From NCBI RefSeq assembly GCF_030693405.1, contig NZ_JAUYAW010000010.1:176093-240092 (forward strand): DNA of 64,000 nucleotides, written 5' to 3'. The position numbers and the translations under genes are program-made. The stretch comes from Phenylobacterium sp. (GTDB lineage Bacteria; Pseudomonadota; Alphaproteobacteria; Caulobacterales; Caulobacteraceae). Below the pieces are notes generated by a model that worked only from the letters and a program-made list of their open reading frames with translations, searched no databases and was not told the DNA's origin. Below are positions 21,723 to 30,269 of this stretch, piece by piece. The stretch's first letter is position 1. Every line of letters starts with the position of its first letter.

Positions 21723-23556
21723 GGCTGCCTATGTCGCCACGCTGACGGCGGCCGGCGTCGGCCTTCTCGGCGGACTCGCCGCCGTGATCGCCCTGGCGGG
21801 GCTGGGGCGGCTGTCGCCCGATATCGATCCGGCGCAAGTCCCCGCCTGGTTTTGGTACTTCCGCGACGATCCGCAGGTCCGCAAGTGGCTCGGCGTCGGC
21901 CTGCTGTCGGTGTTCGGCGCCGCGGGCGTCATTGGCATGGGGATCATCCGCAATCTTCGGCCGCCGCTGCATGGCGCCGCCCGCTGGGCGAGCGAGGCTG
22001 AGCTTGTCGCCGCCGGCTTGCGGTCGCGCCAAGGCATCGTGCTGGGCCGAAAAGGTGGTCGGCTGCTGGTCTTTGGCGGCTCCGAGCACGTCATGCTCCA
22101 TGCGCCCACCCGCAGCGGCAAGGGCGTTGGCGTGGTCATTCCGAACCTGTTGACCTGGCCGGACTCCGTCGTGGTGCTCGACGTCAAGCGCGAGAACTGG
22201 GAGGCGAGCGCCGGCTTCCGTGCCACGCATGGCCAGGACGTGGTGCTGTTCGATCCGCTGGACCCCGAGGGCCGTACCGCGCGGTTCAATCCGCTTGGCC
22301 ATATCGACCGCACCGACTCCATCGCGGTGCTCGACGAGTTGCAGAAGCTGGCGGTTATGCTGTTTCCGCCGCCGCAGCACGGCGATCCCTTCTGGGCCGA
22401 GGCGGCGCGCACGGGGCTGATCGGCGTTGGCGCCTATGTCGCCGAGACGCCGGAGCTGCCGTTCAGCCTGGGCGCCATCTATCGGGAGCTGACGCAGGGC
22501 GATCCGCGCAACCGGCTGCTGGCGCAGGTCGAAGCCCGCGCATCGGCTGGCAAGGCGCTCTCCCACGGCTGCGTCAGCGCCCTCTCGGATTTCTGTTCGG
22601 CCTCGGAAAATACCTTCGCCTCGATCAAGCAGACCATCACGGCGCGGATGAACCTGTGGCTGAACCCGCGGGTCTGCGCAGCGACCGACGCCAGCGACTT
22701 CGATCTGCGTGACCTTCGGGAGCGCCGGATGTCGCTGTATCTCGGCGTCTCGCCCGACAACCTGGCGCGGGTGGCGCCGCTCTACAATTTGCTGCTGCAG
22801 CAGCTGGTGGACCTGAACACTCGAGAGCGCCCGAGCGCCGACCTGCACAAGGTCCAGGTCCTCATGGTGATGGATGAATTCGCGCGTCTCGGGCACGCGG
22901 CCGTCATCGCCCAGGGCTTCTCCTACGTCGCCGGCTATGGCCTGCGCCTGCTGCCAGTCCTGCAAAGCCCCGCGCAGCTGCGGGCGGAATACGGTCCTGA
23001 CCTCGCGGAGGAGATCATGGCCAACTGCGGTCTTGAGATCGCCTTTGCGCCCAAGGAACTGAAGGTCGCCCAGGATCTCTCCGAACGGCTGGGCTTCTGG
23101 ACCTATTCGAGCCGGTCCCACAGCCGGCCGACGCTGCTGTCGGGCGGTCGCCGCAGCACCACGGAATCGGATCAACGCCGCGCGCTGATGATGCCGCAGG
23201 AACTGATGCAGATGGACCCAAGCCAGCTCATCCTGTTGCGCGCCGGCATGCCGCCGGTGCGCGGCCGCAAGATCCAATACTGGCGCGAGAAAGTGTTCAA
23301 CCAGCGGGTCGTGGCGCCCCCGACCGTGGCCGCCCGCCCTGGGATCGGGACGGCGCTGTCTGCCTCCACCATGTCGATGCCCAGCCGTGCGCCGCGTCAC
23401 GACGATCTCAGCCTGGACTTGGTGATCCCCGCGCTGGAGGCGGCGGGCTTCGAGCCCTTGCCGCCCGAAGGCGCGACCGATGCCGAGGTCGAAGGTTGGA
23501 TGGAGCGCTTCATCGACGCGTCCGCGACACGACAGGAGGCCGATCATGCCCGATAA
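21688..23556 (+). CDS. virD4: VirD4/TraG type IV coupling protein
   Basis: A 622-residue coupling ATPase with two N-terminal TM helices (about 10-35 and 70-90). Walker A is APTRSGKG (139-146) and Walker B is VLMVMDEFARLG (D396/E397), with the TraG segment ASENTFASIKQTI between them. It delivers the relaxase-DNA complex to the channel. The ATG at 21688 lies inside the end of virB11 and adds the first TM helix, which supports this start. It overlaps the LPD7 gene by 11 bp. Confidence 0.95.
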   Translation: MTRFASAPWPLKAAYVATLTAAGVGLLGGLAAVIALAGLGRLSPDIDPAQVPAWFWYFRDDPQVRKWLGVGLLSVFGAAGVIGMGIIRNLRPPLHGAARWASEAELVAAGLRSRQGIVLGRKGGRLLVFGGSEHVMLHAPTRSGKGVGVVIPNLLTWPDSVVVLDVKRENWEASAGFRATHGQDVVLFDPLDPEGRTARFNPLGHIDRTDSIAVLDELQKLAVMLFPPPQHGDPFWAEAARTGLIGVGAYVAETPELPFSLGAIYRELTQGDPRNRLLAQVEARASAGKALSHGCVSALSDFCSASENTFASIKQTITARMNLWLNPRVCAATDASDFDLRDLRERRMSLYLGVSPDNLARVAPLYNLLLQQLVDLNTRERPSADLHKVQVLMVMDEFARLGHAAVIAQGFSYVAGYGLRLLPVLQSPAQLRAEYGPDLAEEIMANCGLEIAFAPKELKVAQDLSERLGFWTYSSRSHSRPTLLSGGRRSTTESDQRRALMMPQELMQMDPSQLILLRAGMPPVRGRKIQYWREKVFNQRVVAPPTVAARPGIGTALSASTMSMPSRAPRHDDLSLDLVIPALEAAGFEPLPPEGATDAEVEGWMERFIDASATRQEADHAR

Positions 23557-24214
23557 GATGGATCGCAATCAGATCGACAGCGAAGGCCGCGGGCGCTCGA
23601 TGAGCAAGGGCGACGTCCCGGACCTCCTGCGCAGACGCTACTTCACGGACGAGCGCGGCGGCCCGGGGCTTGGCTTCTATGCCGACGCGCGCATTCAGAC
23701 GGCGGCATTCCGCGACCTCGGAGCTCGGCTGGTGACCCCGAGGTCCGACCCCAACGCCATCCGCGACATGGCCGCGGTGGCGCAGCACCGCGGCTGGACC
23801 GTCGTCGTAGTCCACGGCGACAAGGACTTCCAGCGCGAGGCCTGGCTCACGGCCAGCGCTCTTGGTCTGGAGGTGCGCGGGTATCAATCGACGGAAAGGG
23901 ACCGGCAGGAGCTTGAACGCCGGCAGGCGGCGTTGGCGCGCAAGGTCGCCCGCACCAATGAAGCGCAGCCTGAGCGGGGGGACCGCGAACCTCGCGATGG
24001 CGGGACGGCGGGCCGTGCCAATATGCGGATCGTTGAGGCCGTGGTGCGTGCGCGGGTCGGCGACCGGCCGGCGCAAGACCGGATTCTGTCGGCCGCCCGC
24101 GAGCGGCTGGCGTCGTGGTTGGAGAAGGGCGCGCGGTTGCAGCCGGTCGAAGTCCCCCGCTCCCACGTCCAGCAGGACTCCGTGCAATCCCGAGAGCGGC
24201 AACGCAGCCGTTAG
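23546..24214 (+). CDS. Stand-alone LPD7-domain protein
   Basis: A 222-residue soluble protein whose middle (about residues 20-120) matches the large polyvalent-protein-associated domain 7: YFTDERGGPGLGFYADAR then WTVVVVHGDKDFQREAWLTA. A charged coiled region (RQELERRQAALARK) and a basic tail follow. LPD7 is normally fused to relaxases or DNA-processing proteins of mobile elements. Here it is separate and coupled to virD4, with the relaxase 22 kb away. It may help present transferred DNA, but this is inference. Start 23546 has AGGAGG upstream. Confidence 0.75.
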   Translation: MPDKMDRNQIDSEGRGRSMSKGDVPDLLRRRYFTDERGGPGLGFYADARIQTAAFRDLGARLVTPRSDPNAIRDMAAVAQHRGWTVVVVHGDKDFQREAWLTASALGLEVRGYQSTERDRQELERRQAALARKVARTNEAQPERGDREPRDGGTAGRANMRIVEAVVRARVGDRPAQDRILSAARERLASWLEKGARLQPVEVPRSHVQQDSVQSRERQRSR

Positions 24215-24329
24215 CAAACGACAAGCCTCGGCGCCCGCCGCCAGAGTAGGGTTGAGGGCGAGCGGCCGTTCCTATTATGTAGTCTACAGACCGTGGTTTC
24301 ATTGACGACAGAAGTGTCCCCGTTCTTCC

Positions 24330-24593
24330 ATGAAGGGACGGGCGCTTCTGGCTTGGAATCTACGGGCGTTACGCACCGCTAAGTCGCTTTCGCAGGAGCG
24401 GCTGGCGGCCGACGCTGGAGTCGACCGAGCCTGGGTGAGCGAGCTTGAACGGGAACAGGGCAACACCTCCGTCGATCTGCTCGACCGCCTGGCCGAGGCG
24501 CTCGGCGTGCCGGTCGCAGCCCTTCTCGCCGAGCCGGACCCTGAGGCGGCCAAGCCGCAACCCCTGCGCAGCGGACGCCGCCCGCGCGACTGA
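24330..24593 (+). CDS. XRE-family HTH regulator
   Basis: An 87-residue Cro/C1-type protein with the HTH LSQERLAADAGVDRAWVSEL followed by EQGNTSVDLLDRLAEALGV, and a short basic tail. It lies 115 bp after the LPD7 gene and 20 bp before a small hypothetical gene, likely in one transcript. It would be a DNA-binding regulator of element genes; target unknown. Confidence 0.85.
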   Translation: MKGRALLAWNLRALRTAKSLSQERLAADAGVDRAWVSELEREQGNTSVDLLDRLAEALGVPVAALLAEPDPEAAKPQPLRSGRRPRD

Positions 24594-24613
24594 CCCTTTG
24601 CGGGGATAGGCCC

Positions 24614-24826
24614 ATGGATCGGGACCTCGTCTGCGCGCACGGCAAGATGGTGGCCCTGGTCGCCAGCGTCCTTCAGGCCTCGGGCGTCACCACGACCGAT
24701 GAGTTTGCACGCCTATTGAAAGTGTTCGCCGACACCGTCGGTGAGACCGATGCGGAACAGGCCGAGATCCTGACGCTGTGGTCGGAGACCGTCGCGGCGA
24801 TGCTCCTGCCACAGCCGAAGCACTAG
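24614..24826 (+). CDS. Small hypothetical protein
   Basis: A 70-residue acidic helical protein with no recognised motif (VCAHGKMVALVASVLQASGV; DAEQAEILTLWSETVAAMLL). It follows the XRE gene by 20 bp with GGGGAT upstream of ATG. Codon use matches its neighbours, so it is probably a real gene; function unknown. Confidence 0.55.
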   Translation: MDRDLVCAHGKMVALVASVLQASGVTTTDEFARLLKVFADTVGETDAEQAEILTLWSETVAAMLLPQPKH

Positions 24827-24895
24827 CGAGCAGAGAGACTTGATCCCGCTCACGCCGCTGGATCGCGGGGCAACGCCGGCCGGATAGGCATGCGA

Positions 24896-25120
24896 TCAGT
24901 GGCGGGCAAATCCCGGCGGTGGTCCAAACCTGTCGGCGAGTTCGACGCGAAGGGCTTCGATCTCCGCCTCCAGCTGTTGCAACTCGGCGGCGTCTGCCGT
25001 TTCCGCTTGCGCCAGCAGCGCAAGGCAACGGTCGACGATTGCCGTGCCGTCCGGGTTCCCCCGGCATCGCAGCCGCAGGTCCAGCAGGTAGGCGAGCGCT
25101 TCCTCCAAGCCGGCTTTCAT
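24896..25120 (-). CDS. Small hypothetical protein, partner of the Tat-signal gene
   Basis: A 74-residue helical protein from ATG 25120 (MKAGLEEALAYLLDLRLRC). Leu/Ala/Glu-rich coiled-coil sequence follows and the end is FGPPPGFARH. The start is 4 bp after the stop of the upstream gene, so the pair is an operon; an earlier in-frame ATG at 25162 lies inside that gene. No known domain. The pair appears to be ICE cargo of unknown function. Confidence 0.55.
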   Translation of the reverse strand: MKAGLEEALAYLLDLRLRCRGNPDGTAIVDRCLALLAQAETADAAELQQLEAEIEALRVELADRFGPPPGFARH

Positions 25121-25124
25121 GGGG

Positions 25125-25649
25125 CTAACCTGTGGGCTGCCGAGGCCTGCGCAGCCATGCATCCAAGTCCTGTCGCGCCCCGGCGATCATCGCGTGGGCC
25201 TCGGGGTGGTCGTCGCGTTCGACGAGCCGTTCGATGACCTCGAGCTTGGCCGCGACCCCCTCCAGCGTGGTCGATCCATGGGTCGGCAAGGTCTCCAAGA
25301 TCGCTTCGCGCTGCTCGAACAGCAGATCAAGGCAGCCGTCGATGTCGCGCAACTCATTGGCCCAGGGCAGAGCCTGCTGCTCGGCGGGCGTGAGCTGAAA
25401 CCAGGAATGCTCCCGCACAAGCCAGGTCTCCAGTTTCGCCCAGCGCGTCTGCAGCCGTTCGATTTTTGCATTGATGGCCAGCCAGCGCCGGTATGGCTTC
25501 GCGCCGTCGCTGATCGCTGCGGCGGCCGCCAGCGAGGCTGCCGGCATCGGCGCGGGCAGAACGGCCGCTGACGTGCCTGCAAGGACAGCCCGCCGGGAGA
25601 GCGCGGGCAGACGCGCGTGCTCGCTCTCCGTCTGTCGACGTGAGTGCAT
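25125..25649 (-). CDS. Hypothetical protein with Tat-like signal
   Basis: A 174-residue protein. The N-terminus LSRRAVLAGTSAAVLPAPM has a twin-arginine pair and a hydrophobic Ala-rich stretch, so export is likely. The rest is helical and charged (INAKIERLQTRWAKLETWLV; DLLFEQREAILETL). No catalytic motif is visible. It is divergent from the XRE gene at 25750 and may be repressed from the shared region. Function unknown. Confidence 0.6.
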   Translation of the reverse strand: MHSRRQTESEHARLPALSRRAVLAGTSAAVLPAPMPAASLAAAAAISDGAKPYRRWLAINAKIERLQTRWAKLETWLVREHSWFQLTPAEQQALPWANELRDIDGCLDLLFEQREAILETLPTHGSTTLEGVAAKLEVIERLVERDDHPEAHAMIAGARQDLDAWLRRPRQPTG

Positions 25650-25749
25650 GACGTAAACTCAATCATCACCTATGATCAGTTTATGATCATCGCCCGTCGG
25701 GTTGGCGTCAATACATAATGAACATGCACGATAAGAAAATTATCATCGG
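25650..25749. promoter_or_regulatory. Divergent promoter with tandem TATGATCA repeats
   Basis: This AT-rich 100-bp gap separates a minus-strand gene from an XRE regulator. TATGATCA occurs twice, at 25671-25678 and 25682-25689, one DNA turn apart; each contains the palindrome TGATCA. The position fits an operator for the adjacent XRE protein, which would then control itself and the divergent operon. Confidence 0.45.
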
Positions 25750-25998
25750 ATGCTGACTGCGGCCCAAATCCGCGCAGCCCGGGCGCTGCTGGGCTGGAGC
25801 CAGCCGACATTGGCGCAGGCCTCCGGGCTGTCCCTGCCAACCATTGTGCGCATGGAGGGGCAGCAGGGTCCTGGGCGTAGCGCGGCTACCAACGTGGATG
25901 CGGTGCAGCGGGCCCTCCAAGACGCGGGGGTGATCTTCCTGGGGCCGAATGAACTCCATCAGGGCGGCCCCGGTGTTCGCCTAAGGCTCGAGACGTAG
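25750..25998 (+). CDS. XRE-type HTH regulator
   Basis: An 82-residue regulator with the pattern LTAAQIRAARALLGWSQPTL, SGLSLPTIVRMEG and VQRALQDAGVIFL common to short Cro/C1-type proteins of alphaproteobacterial mobile elements. It lies next to the tandem TATGATCA repeats, probably its own operator. Confidence 0.85.
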   Translation: MLTAAQIRAARALLGWSQPTLAQASGLSLPTIVRMEGQQGPGRSAATNVDAVQRALQDAGVIFLGPNELHQGGPGVRLRLET

Positions 25999-26319
25999 CT
26001 CCACGAAGGGGAAAGCCTTCCCCTGCGGCCGAGCCGTCGGCGTCTCGTCCGACCCCTTCGAGCGGGGATACCCCGCAACGCCCTGGATTCGGAGAGCGGC
26101 CAGCGGGCGTGCTCGGTCCCGCCGCGTCCCGCGGCTCCTGCGGGTCCGCCCCTGGCGGGCGCCTTCTGGCGCCGCCGGCCGCTCGACGGCGCGTCCCGCC
26201 GTGCAGCGTCTTCGACGCGCAGGCTCCTTGCAGCCTCACATGGGGATTTTGGTGTCAAGCCGTCGCCTCTCGGCGTCGCGGCGCCGACGTTAGACGGTTC
26301 ATCCGGACCGAGAGGGCCT
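25999..26319. other. 321-bp region without a convincing gene
   Basis: This is a very GC-rich stretch with short palindromes. GGGGAA at 26008-26013 and TTCCCC at 26018-26023 could form a small hairpin ending the XRE transcript. Open frames on both strands have no start signal or recognised sequence. Nothing else can be supported. Confidence 0.4.
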
Positions 26320-26676
26320 TTAGCCGACCAACATCTGTCGGACTTGATCAGCGAGGTCTTCTGCGTCGAAGGGCTTTAGGAAGGTCAGGGCTTGCATCCC
26401 CGCTGCCTCGATGTTCTCGCATCTCCCGGTCATATAGACGACCTGGATTCCCGGATTAAGGATGCGGGCGGTGGCCGCCACATCGAAACCGCTGGCTCCC
26501 GACCCCAGGTTTATATCGGTCACCAGAACAGAGAATGTGCGCGGCTCGGCCTCGAGGCGACAGAGCGCCTCGCCGCTCGAATGCGCCGCGCAGACGCTGA
26601 TCCCATTGTCGCGAAGCGCCTCTTCCACGCCCGCCGCGATGAGCACTTCGTCTTCGACGAGCAAGACTTTTTTCAT
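26320..26676 (-). CDS. Single-domain response regulator
   Basis: A 118-residue receiver domain only. It has the acidic pocket VLLVEDE, the phosphoacceptor D54 in VLVTDINLG, the T/S position near VVYMTGR and the Lys of FLKPF. It lacks an output domain, so it probably acts by protein contact or as a phosphate sink. It is divergent from the histidine kinase at 26887, its likely partner. The ATG at 26676 was chosen because the receiver starts there; the longer upstream frame has no homology. Confidence 0.88.
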   Translation of the reverse strand: MKKVLLVEDEVLIAAGVEEALRDNGISVCAAHSSGEALCRLEAEPRTFSVLVTDINLGSGASGFDVAATARILNPGIQVVYMTGRCENIEAAGMQALTFLKPFDAEDLADQVRQMLVG

Positions 26677-26886
26677 GTGGTTGCAACCTCTCGGCCTAAA
26701 CTCCGAGCAGAAGTCGAAGTTTCGTGCTAAGCGTCGGAATAATAAATCTGATATTCTCCGGAACGGTCCTTTGATCGATGGCTTGTTAGGCCTAATATAG
26801 CGGGCCGCTGACAGGCCGAATAAGCCCAAGTTTACTGGAGATGGCTTTCGCGTCGGGAGCCTCCAGGTCATAGAAAGGGGGTCAGC
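26677..26886. promoter_or_regulatory. Divergent intergenic region between receiver and kinase
   Basis: This 210-bp region is relatively AT-rich around 26730-26800 and must hold promoters for both genes. AAAGGGGG just before the TTG at 26887 serves as its ribosome site. No reliable promoter motif is named. Confidence 0.4.
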
Positions 26887-27984
26887 TTGACTGCCCCGCC
26901 ACCCACTACATCCGAAGATTCGGCTCTGAGCCTGACCTTGGCGGTCGTCGCGTCGTCGCCCGGTCCGCTCCTGCTGCTGGACGGCGGTCTCAACATCGTC
27001 GCCATGAGCCGATCGTTCGCCGACACCTATGGGGTCGACGGCCCGACCGCCCTCGGACGGCCAATGACCAGCCTCGGCGATGGCGAGTGGGACGTGCCCA
27101 CCCTGCACACCCTGCTCAAGGCTACGGCGTCGGGCGTCGCCGAAATCGAGGCCTATGAGATGGAGCTGCGGCGTCCGCAGCGGGAAACCCGCTGCGTCGT
27201 CATCCACGCCCAGCGCCTCGTCTATCTGGATCTCGGGAATGACCGGCTGCTGGTGGCGGCGTCCGACGTCACGGACGCCCGCGCCGACGAAAAGGTTCGC
27301 GACGATGCCCTCCGCCAGAACCTGGTCCTCCTTCAGGAGGTTCGCCACCGCGTCGCCAACAGCCTGCAGATCATCGCCAGCGTCCTTCTGCAGAACGCCC
27401 GGAAGACGACATCGGAGGAGACGCGCGCCCACCTGCGCGACGCCCACAACCGGGTGATGTCGGTCGCGGCCCTGGAACGCCTGCTCAGCCTAACCGGCGA
27501 GAAGGGGGTGGAACTGCGCGCCTATTTCGAGGAGCTGTGTGAGAGCATCGGCGCCTCGATGATCAGCGACCGTGATCAGATCCGCCTCTTCGTCACCGGA
27601 GACAGCGGCGTGGTCGATGCGCGGGTTTCCGTGAGCCTGGGCCTCATCGTCACCGAACTGGTCATAAACGCCCTCAAGCACGCCTTTCCCGAGGGGCGCG
27701 CAGGCGAGATCCGGGTCGATTGCGGGTTCCGAGGACCGAACTGGACGCTGACGGTGATGGACGACGGCGTCGGGATGCCGACCGCTCCCTCGCTGATTCG
27801 CACAGGATTGGGGACAAGCATCGTCGGCGCGCTGGCTCAGCAATTGCGCGCGGTGGTCGAGACCACGCCCGGAAACCCTGGAACCCACGTGGCGATAGCA
27901 CACACCCAGATCGTGCTGGTCGCTGACGAAGACGGCCGCGAAGACGACGGGGCCGCGCCCGTGGCCAAAGTCAATGAAAGCTAG
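26887..27984 (+). CDS. PAS-type sensor histidine kinase (HWE/HisKA_2 class)
   Basis: A 365-residue soluble kinase. A PAS-like N-terminal domain (about 15-130) has PGPLLLLDGGLNIVAMSRSF. The dimerisation helix LLQEVRHRVANSLQIIASVL carries the phospho-accepting H154, followed by an ATPase domain with LIVTELVINALKHAFPEG (N box), VMDDGVGMP (G1) and RTGLGTSIVGALAQQL. No TM segment, so it senses a cytoplasmic signal. TTG start with AAAGGGGG upstream. It overlaps the downstream receiver by 11 bp. Such kinases often act in light, redox or general stress pathways; the signal here is unknown. Confidence 0.9.
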   Translation: MTAPPPTTSEDSALSLTLAVVASSPGPLLLLDGGLNIVAMSRSFADTYGVDGPTALGRPMTSLGDGEWDVPTLHTLLKATASGVAEIEAYEMELRRPQRETRCVVIHAQRLVYLDLGNDRLLVAASDVTDARADEKVRDDALRQNLVLLQEVRHRVANSLQIIASVLLQNARKTTSEETRAHLRDAHNRVMSVAALERLLSLTGEKGVELRAYFEELCESIGASMISDRDQIRLFVTGDSGVVDARVSVSLGLIVTELVINALKHAFPEGRAGEIRVDCGFRGPNWTLTVMDDGVGMPTAPSLIRTGLGTSIVGALAQQLRAVVETTPGNPGTHVAIAHTQIVLVADEDGREDDGAAPVAKVNES

Positions 27985-28438
27985 GATGAACACTGCAACG
28001 ACGTCGCCGACCAGTCCGACGCTGCTGATCGTCGAGGACGACATTCTGCCGGCCATGAACCTCATGGATGAACTCAGGGATGCGGGGTTTCATGTCCTTG
28101 AACTGACAGATCGAGTCGAGCAGGCGAAGGCCGCGGCGCTGGCGTGCAAGCCTGCCCTCGCACTGGTGAACATTGAACTGCATGGCCGTGATGACGGGAT
28201 CGGTCTGGCTCGCGAGCTCAAACTCATGGGCATTCCGGTGCTGTTCATCAGCGGCCAGGAAGAGAAGGCGCGCGCAGCGAAGGCGGTGGCCATCGGGTCG
28301 CTCGCAAAGCCTTACCACCCCGAGCACATGATCGAGGCGGTTCGGTACCTCCTGCGTCACATCGCGGGCGACGAGTCGCTACCGCGGCCCGCTGGGCTGG
28401 AGGTCTTCGACAACCGCCAGACGTATACGGTGCGGTGA
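27974..28438 (+). CDS. Receiver-domain protein lacking the phosphoacceptor Asp
   Basis: A 154-residue single receiver domain: VEDDI acidic pair, conserved LFISGQ with the S position, and Lys in SLAKPY. The position that should hold the phosphorylated Asp is N66 (codon AAC in ALALVNIEL), so this is a pseudo-receiver. It could lock in one state, act as a competitor or adaptor for the kinase it overlaps by 11 bp, or be an ancestral domain losing function. Start could also be ATG 27986. Confidence 0.85.
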   Translation: MKARMNTATTSPTSPTLLIVEDDILPAMNLMDELRDAGFHVLELTDRVEQAKAAALACKPALALVNIELHGRDDGIGLARELKLMGIPVLFISGQEEKARAAKAVAIGSLAKPYHPEHMIEAVRYLLRHIAGDESLPRPAGLEVFDNRQTYTVR

Positions 28439-28792
28439 CGGAAGCTGCGTGACGAGGCGTCCCGCGGGCCGTCGAGCGGCGGGCCCGTGGCCTCCGACGA
28501 GGGTCGATATCCCGTCGCGTTCCTGTCGCAAACTGCGCCAGCGGGCCAACCGCGTCCCGTGTGGAATCCAAGATCTGAGCCCGCTCATCCGACTTGGCCA
28601 TCAAGGCCAGATCAACCTCACATCCGGTGGCCGCGTTGCGGCGGCCGAACCAACTTCCCGCATTCGATGGACGTGGGCTCAGGTGGGCGGGACCAGTCTT
28701 CATCTGCGGCTGGTTTGGGCCATGGCTGCAATCGGTCCGCCCGCCTGGATCCGTCAGGACTGATCAGGCCCTGGGGATAGGATAGAGAGCTG
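28439..28792. other. 354-bp region, probably including the IS110 non-coding end
   Basis: No gene with family resemblance is seen; open frames overlap on both strands and contradict each other. The right part, up to the transposase stop at 28793, is likely the downstream non-coding end of the IS110-family element. The exact IS end cannot be placed because IS110 elements often lack clear terminal inverted repeats and target duplications. Confidence 0.35.
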
Positions 28793-29953
28793 TCACGCGG
28801 TTTGCATAACAGCGCCCTCGATGACGACACCGCTGGTCACATACTTCCAGAACGCCACCACAAGCTTTCGCGCCAAGGCGACGATCGTCCCCTTTCGCAT
28901 CCGGCCACCGTTGCGCTGCACCCGTTCGAAGAACCATTGGCTTAGCGCCGAGTCAGGCTGGTGACGTGTCCACAGCCAAGCCACCTGGATCATCGTCGTC
29001 CTCAGGCGCGGATTGCCGGCTTTTGAGACGCCCTGCTCATGATCGATTGATCCGCTTTTCCAGGGTGTCGGCGCTAAGCCGGCGTAGGCCGCCACCTGTC
29101 GTCGATTGTCGAAGTGACGGTAGAGCGCTTCCGACCACAGCACGGTGGCGACTTGAGAACCGATGCCCTTCAGTTGCGCCAGCATCCGCGCGGGCGACGG
29201 CGCTGCTTCGCTCGCGGGCTCAAGCAGGGCGTCCCGCTCCGCCTCGACGATCTTGAGCTGGTTCATCAGTAACTCGATGCGGTCCAGTTCTCGGCTGATC
29301 TGGGCCTTCAACTGGGCCGGCAAGGCCCGTCCGTCTCCGGTCCGTAGATCATCCAGCCGGGCGCGCCGGGTGCGCAGGAGCGGGTCATAGTCGAAGACGC
29401 CCTGGGCGCAGAGTAATCCTTTAATCCGGTTGGTGTGCTTGATGCGCTCGGCAAGCAGCGTCTTCCGCTCGCGGCAGAGGCGTCGCCGATCTTCCTCTTC
29501 CGGCGACGGCGGCCTGACCATCGAGCACACCCGAGGCTCACCACGTTTGTAGGCCAAGAGCGTCCGCACCAGCGTCTCCCCATCGATCCGATCTGTCTTC
29601 GCCTGGCGCCGGCGGCGCGACACAAGGATCGACGCCGCGTCGACCACATGGCTCTCAATGCCTTCGCTCCCCAGGACCCGATGGATCCAGAACCCGTCCA
29701 GGCCAGCCTCCTGGATCGCGATGACCGGGAAGGTTCTGTCCAGACGAGCGGTCGCCTTCTGCTGAAGCTGAGCGAGCCGCGCCAGCAAGCCGCCTACATC
29801 GCCCGCCGAGACCGAGTGCTTGGACAGCCTTTCGCCGGCGCCCGGCGACAGAGAGGTGATCAGCCAGGTTGAACGGCTGAGTTCCAGCGAGACGAAGATC
29901 GCGCCCAGATCAGTGCGAATGACGGTTTGGTCTTGCGATTGGTGTTCGTGCAT
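28793..29953 (-). mobile_element. IS110-family insertion sequence transposase
   Basis: A 386-residue DEDD transposase/recombinase of the IS110 family. The N-terminal RuvC-like domain has IFVSLELSRSTWLI, IQEAGLDGFWIHRVL and RRRRQAKTDRIDGETLVRTL (the D..D pair). A coiled middle region follows. The C-terminal Tnp_20 domain has MLAQLKGIGSQVATVLWSEA, AAYAGLAPTPWKSGSIDHEQ and KAGNPRLRTTMIQVAWLW. The first acidic residue is Glu in this subgroup. The ATG at 29953 gives the standard length; the longer frame has no homology. The gene is intact, so the element may be active. A bridge RNA is expected in one non-coding flank but could not be located by eye. Confidence 0.9.
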
Positions 29954-30269
29954 CAGGCGGGCTCCAGCGAGTGGTTGGTACAGCGACCTCACTCTGCCGG
30001 CGGCCGAGCGGAGCGCTACCCCGACCCATGGGATCTTCTCTTTACGCCGCGCTGGCCCGCGGCCGTGGCTTGGGGCTCCGCCCCCGGCGCGCTTCGGATC
30101 GGCTTCCGCCCAGCTTCGGGCTGGGCAGGACCGGCCAGTTCGCAGGACGTGCAGCCCTGCAGCCGGTTCCCCGCGAAGCCGCCCCGCCGCTTGCACCCCC
30201 GGTCTCGCCGACGGGCAAGGCTGCAGGCGCGCCTTGCGCCTGCCAGCCATGCCCCAAAGGAGCAGGACC
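29954..30269 (+). promoter_or_regulatory. GC-rich structured leader upstream of parB
   Basis: This region contains the 5' flank of the IS110 element and a long leader of parB. Hairpins visible in the leader include GGGGCTCCGCCCC near 30072, GCCCAGC/GCTGGGC around TTCGG near 30109-30127, and GCAGGCGC/GCGCCTGC near 30223-30243. AAAGGAG precedes the parB ATG. No gene is supported here. Part may be a structured 5' UTR. Confidence 0.45.

Noticed and set aside
21550..23568. 672-codon open frame antisense to virD4
   Set aside because: High-GC shadow: the opposite strand has clear VirD4 motifs, and the antisense translation is low-complexity His/Arg/Gln-rich with no family pattern.
25999..26319. Small genes between the XRE and receiver genes
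   Set aside because: Open frames on both strands lack ribosome sites and resemble no protein; the region is palindromic and extremely GC-rich.
26750..26800. EcfG-type stress promoter (GGAAC ... GTT) before the kinase
   Set aside because: A GGAAC is present but the downstream half at the right spacing does not match.
28448..28760. Small + strand open frames after the pseudo-receiver
   Set aside because: Three overlapping frames are open at once, none with a start signal; more likely IS110 flank.
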